A stretch of DNA of 64,000 bases, taken from positions 1-64,000 of the forward strand of contig NCSJ02000160.1 of NCBI GenBank assembly GCA_002812745.2, written 5' to 3'. The notes beneath the pieces are model-generated. The model was not told the DNA's origin. It searched no databases and saw nothing but the letters and a program-made list of their open reading frames with translations. Source of the DNA: Scytalidium lignicola (taxonomy: Eukaryota; Ascomycota; Leotiomycetes). Position numbers and translations under genes: made by a program. Below, piece by piece: positions 59,185 through 64,000 of the stretch (positions within the stretch are counted from its first letter, which is position 1; every line of letters begins with the position of its first letter).

Positions 59185-60271
59185 TGTGAAGTCAATAGCT
59201 TTCACGTCTGCACTCCTTGAGAATTGTAAGGAAAACGGACAAATAAAGATAGGAAGTAATGTTAAATAAAAAATTGTATCTAGAATAGATATACTAGATA
59301 GATGAAGCAAAGGAAGGCTTCAATATATAATGGGAAGAGCAATAAAGGCTGTCTAGTTTGCCGCACATGATCGGTCATTACGCAGGCAGAAGAGTGAAAG
59401 GAAAATAGTAGTCCTCTTTAAGCCTCTAGGAACATCATGTTGGCAGATTTGTGGCTCTTGGTAATAGTTGGTCGGTTGTTAATCTGCTTAATATTGTTCT
59501 TGGTGTGGGATACCTAAAAGGGGTAAGTTCTATAACAGCCACAAGCGATAGTCTCAACCCAGGTGCATCGAATCTAAGGACTACCAAAAATCATCTCAGA
59601 TAGTGCTGTGGTTCATTCTTCGATAATAATCAGGGAGAATTATCTCACCATCCTGCAGCATCTGAATAATACTAATTAAAGTTCCAATATGATGATGAGT
59701 CGGAGCTGTGTTCCGTAGGTATGGTGCCAAAGAGTCTCATCATGTCATATTTACCTTTCCTGTTGCTTCTTTGACTATGATTATAATACTATGTCTGGAA
59801 ATTATAACTAGAACAAATAGTATTATAAATATCGATCTTGTGAAGAATTTGGGGAGTTGTTTCTTATAGAGTACTGTAGAGGCATCGCAAGTTGCTAGAC
59901 AGTCATGGTAAACAAGTGTAACCAGTGACAAAAGTCCCTTTATTTCAACAGCCAACAGAGAAATTCTTAAACCTAGCATATAGTAAATGACATATGATAC
60001 AATAAAAGGGAAGTAGGATGGCAAATTTAATCTCAAAAATGAAGATTGTAATAAAGGCTTATCCCTTAGGTAGCTGCAAGATCTCACGTTTTTGTATTCA
60101 GGAGTTGTCAAAGAGCATGTCAATAACTTCACCTTAAATTTCACCTTCACCTTTAGAGCTATTTGCAAATCACCTTTCCTTCATATTTCTGTACCATCTT
60201 TCTTTCAACTTTGTGTTCTCCAACACATCTTTACTTTCAACATCAACAAAAGCCAACAGCGACTGGCAACC
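59185..60271. other. Divergent intergenic region
   Basis: Shared upstream DNA of the aminopeptidase (minus) and the uncharacterised 420-residue gene (plus). AT-rich; the minus-strand frame at 59740-60168 has no domain. A pyrimidine-rich tract lies just before the plus-strand ATG. Confidence 0.55.
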
Positions 60272-61607
60272 ATGAGTTTGATCGAGGTTGAACGATCTAT
60301 TAAAATATACAAGTACCGCACGGTCGAAGATGCACTCAAAGCAGCACATGCCTCTCATTTTGCCACCACCGTTAAGGTTGTCTCGGCACCGCAGTGGCAG
60401 CTTGAGGTCGTAGGTGCTCCATTTAGTGATGAATACATCGAAGATATGCACCGTCAATCTACACTTCTGTCTTTAGAGGCAAAAGGTGCAGGACCAATGC
60501 GAACACCAAACGTATATTTCATGTACGACAATTTCCTAGATCCATACATCTTTGTGGAGAAATATCCTGGTATCACCTTCATGGGTTTTGCATTGCTCGG
60601 AGGCTGGAGCTGGCACGTAAACCAAAAGGGTAAGTAAATCTAGAATAGCACCTCTCGGCACAAGTCCTTTTGTGCATTGTTGTCGCTGACGATATATTGT
60701 AGGCAAGCCCAATATCAGGCTTGGCTTCAACAATCCACAGTACATCCCAGGCAACATTCCATTCTCTGATCTCAGGGACAAGAACCGAAAGCCACCCAAA
60801 GCTCTGGCTCGAGCAGGCACGTGGGGTTATGTCTTCAGAACAACACCTGAGATTGACATACAGATCGAAGGTGACAGAGACACCTCACTTATCCAAGGTA
60901 TTTCGACAGCAAAGTATTGTGACCCGAAGGATGGAAAGTATCGGAACTGCAAGGTCAGATTTCATTTTGATCCTCGCAACACCATTGATATCAATCGCAG
61001 GGTCTTCAATCACGAAGAGATGAAGAAATGGGCTGCGGGATTGAACAGAATGATAGATTTTCATGTCGCAAAAGAACACCTTGACTACATCTGGGATCAA
61101 CTTTATGGAATTGCGCCGAACACGGAGGCCCTTGCCAGAATCAAACGTGGTACAAATGAGGCTCTGGAGCTGAGACTCCCTGGATTCTTTTCAAGCCCTA
61201 GAGATAGTCCCGTCCGCAGACCAGTCCCTGCTACCCGAGCTAAGAAACGTCCTTTTAACCCCGAATCCGGTGCATCCTTGTTTCATCAGCAGAAAAGGTC
61301 TCGCTTGATCAACAACCATCCTCGGAATGGCTACCCAATGCACTCAGACGGACCAGGACCTGCTATACTGTGTAATCATCCTTCAGTAAGAGCCTCTGCG
61401 ACTGGCCTTCATCAAGCGGGTCGTTCTCAACTTGAGGTTGGAGCAACGTATCGTAATGTGATGGGCCCAGTTAGAATGACTCAGCCAGCAAAACACGTCT
61501 CGCAATCTAGCTCGTCTAGCTCTTCCTCTTTCAACGATCTGACCAGCGACTTCGAAAAGGGATCATCGATGGGAACTTCGCCGCCACCTTTCCGGGTGTC
61601 AAAGTGA
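60272..61607 (+). CDS. Uncharacterised fungal protein, 420 residues
   Basis: Exons 60272-60629 and 60703-61607 join cleanly at NQKGKPNIRL. I do not recognise the family. The first 280 residues look like one folded domain with mixed alpha/beta character: SLIEVERSIKIYKYRTVEDA, VVSAPQWQLEVVGAPFSDEY, NVYFMYDNFLDPYIFVEKYP, GFALLGGWSWHVNQ, then TWGYVFRTTPEIDIQIEGDR and KVRFHFDPRNTIDINRRVFN. The C-terminal 140 residues are basic and disordered, with a nuclear-type cluster TRAKKRPFNPESG and a poly-Ser run before the end. Nuclear location is therefore possible. No signal peptide or membrane segment. The start codon follows a typical CACCATG-like context (ACCATGAGT). Confidence 0.85.
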
Positions 61608-61936
61608 GAATGAATCCTTCACCATTGGAGGTCTGGGGACTGGTTGTTACCACTGCACTTGCCAACAGGGAAGAGGACTAATAGGTGGTGTGATGAGAAC
61701 GAAATTGTAACAAGCAATAGATCAATGAAGGAGATTGTCACATCCTATTATCTTGCGTTAATATCATTGCTCTGATGTGTCACACAACGTATTGATACGT
61801 GCTTTGGTTCAATCTATATGTTCTATACGTGACGATTAGGCGAATCGTACAGAGTCGCTTCAGGTGCTCACATCAAACGGATCTATAATTAGTAAACTCA
61901 CCGAAAATTATACCCTGGCCACGTTATATAACAAAT
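61608..61936. other. Convergent 3' spacer
   Basis: Between the uncharacterised gene and the MFS transporter; mixed composition, no frame of note. Confidence 0.6.
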
Positions 61937-63719
61937 TCAACCCAACAGTGAGTTCTCTAAGCCTTCCGTTTCTAAAGATACGGCATCGTCCGAGTAGGGA
62001 TGTTCATCTCCATACATAATATCTCCATGTTCCAAAATTGGTTTCTCCTTATCTAGAAATCCAAAACACCAAACGCCCAGACCACCAACAAAGGAAATCA
62101 GGAAAAGAGCATCAAATGGCAGTGTAACCCATGCTCCCTTCAGATGTAATCCCAGAGAATACAAAGCTGCAAGTGTAGGAGCAGCAGTCAAAGTGCCCGC
62201 AGTTTCAACTACACCAATAGCGGCGTTTAGGCGACCAACATGCTCCTTGTCGACCAAGGTTGTAATTAGTGACCTCACTAGTGACGAAAAGCCCGAGCCC
62301 AGAGACCAGATTGCTAATCCCGAAATCGTGGCACCCACACTGGAGCTTAGAACCAAAAGTAGAGCTGCAAGGAGCTGCAAAACTGCTGAGGCTTGAGCCA
62401 GGTATAGATCCTTTGCTTTCGAGGAATAGTGCATACGTTCGGTAATATAATAAGAGAGTGTAGGTATGATTATGACTAGTAGGACTATGTTCACTAAAGC
62501 ATTCACGGAGAGAAGAAAGCCTGCTTCAGCAAGGGTCCAGCCGTATTGCTTTGAGATATAACGTAGTGCTATTCCGCCTGATTGATTTCCGAATGGAGTG
62601 ATGATGAAGGTCATGAGAAGAAGAAGGATAGGTGGCGAATGGAGGATAGTAGTTGCGGCCCGTACGTTCTTGATGTTCTCCCAGAATTTGGATCGTAGGT
62701 CAGTTAGAAGGGATGCTTTCACTCCGTTCGTCAGTTCGATTTCTGGTTCAAGATCTGGTTCTAGAGTTGAAGTTTTTGAGATATGAAGATGCAAGGTTTC
62801 AGGCACAACAAGCATGAAAATAATGCATCCACTAATCACCAACCCAAAGCCAAGAAGTATCGGGATCCATGGGGAACGCATCATCAGGATGGATGCAATA
62901 GATGGCGCAATAAGCTGCGCGAGAAGTGCTCCAGAGGCGCCGAAGAGAAATACATTAGCCCTAGTCTTGTCAATAAATACAATAGAGACTTGGGTATATT
63001 TTCTAACCTGTTGGCTTCAGTGCTTATATCAGATCCGATAGAAAAAAACACTGTGCTCATAGTCGCCTCGCCACCACCTATGAATATGAAGATAGGTGTA
63101 ACCCAAACTAAATGGATGGGTAGAATGTTCGAAAACCACATCACCGTGAGACCGCTTATGCCTGAAAGAATTATACCGGTTGCTGAGAGGGCGAAGACCT
63201 TTTTACGACCAATTCTAACATAATGTATGTTAGACATGGAAGATCCTCTGAATGAGGAATTATAGTTTGCTTACCTGTCTGCCAGGAGACCGTAAGGCAT
63301 CGCCATCAAGAGTCCTAGGAATGTTAACGTTCCATATTGACTCCAATAAAGCTAAACAGTAGCTTACCTGGAATACTATTCAGCACCGCCAGGCCGCCGA
63401 GCATCGAATTCAACCGAGATTGGACTTCCTCGCCTTTACATAACTTCTCGTCTATCTTTCCTGACAAGGTGACGTCGTGATAACCTTCCAATTTGTCGTA
63501 GTATTCATGGCACAAAATATCTTCATAAATCCGTACTCCAGGAATTGCCATGAGTGTACCTCCAAAAGCAAGCAAAAATATCATCGATGCTATAATGAAT
63601 ACAATTTTCCACGGGGAATGTGTGGGGTGAACTGGGAGGGAACGCTCTTCCAGTGCTGGGGTTCCAGGGCGAAGGAAAGGCACTTCGACCTCCTCGAAGG
63701 AGTGGTTGCGGGCCACCAT
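61937..63719 (-). CDS. MFS transporter of fungal 12-TM type, substrate unknown
   Basis: Four exons, 63719-63368, 63314-63275 (40 nt), 63214-63008 and 62960-61937, give 540 residues. The N-terminus has a short cytosolic tail, then WKIVFIIASMIFLLAFGGTL as TM1 and an unusually long, cysteine-containing first outer loop (RIYEDILCHEYYDKLEGYHD to KLCKGEEVQSRLN). The small exon supplies PGLLMAMPYGLLADRIGRKK, the loop 2/3 motif A, confirming the join. Later helices include TPIFIFIGGGEATMSTVFF, ANVFLFGASGALLAQLIAPS and IAIWSLGSGFSSLV-type segments in the second half. This layout is common in Pezizomycotina MFS proteins without a known substrate, found near secondary-metabolite and stress genes, but none are next to it here. 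About 12 membrane spans are expected. Confidence 0.87.
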
Positions 63720-64000
63720 CTTGAAGCGCTGTCAATTGAGCAACTGATTCAGTTACTTTGCTCCTCTTCTTCCTAAGTTATTTAGAGAGTAATGCAATAC
63801 GCTTCCCAGCAGCGTATTACATATACCACAGTAATAGAACGAGAGACGGAGAAATAATAAGGTTTAGAGAAGATAAGATCGCGCGGCGCCACCTCCTGAG
63901 ATAAAATGTTCAGCTTGCCCTGACTAATTAACCAATAATCATTCGTGCTTAAGACGCCCGATTCCTTTGGGGCAGAAGCAAGGGCATCATGCGATGACGG
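63720..64000. other. Upstream flank of the last MFS gene
   Basis: About 280 bases of mixed sequence with no coding frame I would support. A gene starting to the right may continue beyond the window. Confidence 0.5.

Noticed and set aside
1..64000. tRNA, rRNA and CRISPR content
   Set aside because: I looked for B-box-like GGTTCGA words and for regularly spaced direct repeats and found none that hold up; this is reading by eye, not a covariance search.

Overview
The window is nuclear DNA from a filamentous ascomycete (Pezizomycotina). The signs are many short introns of about 45-190 nt with GT...AG ends, long intergenic spacers, a Zn2Cys6 transcription factor, a CFEM protein, a cellobiose-dehydrogenase-type DOMON/b561 protein and Dal5-type and DHA1-type permeases. 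Gene content would fit Leotiomycetes, but that placement is inference. I rebuilt 18 intact multi-exon or single-exon genes whose joined exons stay in frame, one kinase-like pseudogene, and several weak orphan candidates. I see no tRNA, rRNA, CRISPR array or complete transposon.

Layout. 0.5-4.1 kb: a 1092-residue Zn2Cys6 regulator (minus), preceded by a roughly 10-kb stretch with no convincing gene but many TACTGTAC-type repeats. 14.1-16.5 kb: a small protein resembling the RNA polymerase I factor subunit Rrn10 (minus), head-to-head with a CSA/ERCC8-type WD40 protein (plus). 17.7-19.6 kb: a DHA1 drug-type exporter with an assembly frameshift. 21.9-25.4 kb: a Gfo/Idh/MocA oxidoreductase and a secreted PLC-like phosphodiesterase. 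25.4-27.9 kb: an AT-rich gap with a gene fragment. 27.9-30.4 kb: a membrane-anchored THEM6-like hotdog protein and a CFEM GPI protein. 32.7-38.5 kb: a helix-turn-helix/HD phosphohydrolase fusion, then a cyclase/kynurenine-formamidase-like enzyme convergent with a Dal5-type permease. 39.3-44.6 kb: a small hotdog thioesterase, a RluA/Rib2-type pseudouridine synthase (assembly frameshift) and a ZIFL-like MFS protein. 44.6-48.6 kb: a gene-poor interval with a 67-nt inverted-repeat element and a kinase-like pseudogene. 48.6-53.5 kb: a divergent Tpt1-fold protein convergent with an ERCC6L2-type SNF2 ATPase. 54.5-63.7 kb: a DOMON/b561 protein, an M1 aminopeptidase, an uncharacterised 420-residue protein and another MFS transporter.

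How the genes fit together. Most are unlinked housekeeping or accessory genes. Two proteins belong to the DNA-repair world (CSA-like and ERCC6L2-like), two act on or derive from RNA-modification families (pseudouridine synthase, Tpt1-fold protein), and five are transport or surface proteins. The cyclase plus Dal5-type permease is the only plausible two-gene catabolic pair. I found no biosynthetic cluster and no clear undescribed system. The strongest leads are the HTH-HD fusion, the Tpt1-fold protein lacking the usual catalytic residues, and the repeat-rich 10-kb leader region of the transcription factor.

Sequence quality matters here. Nearly all isolated Ns sit immediately 5' of a homopolymer, and two of the affected sites break otherwise good coding frames by one base.
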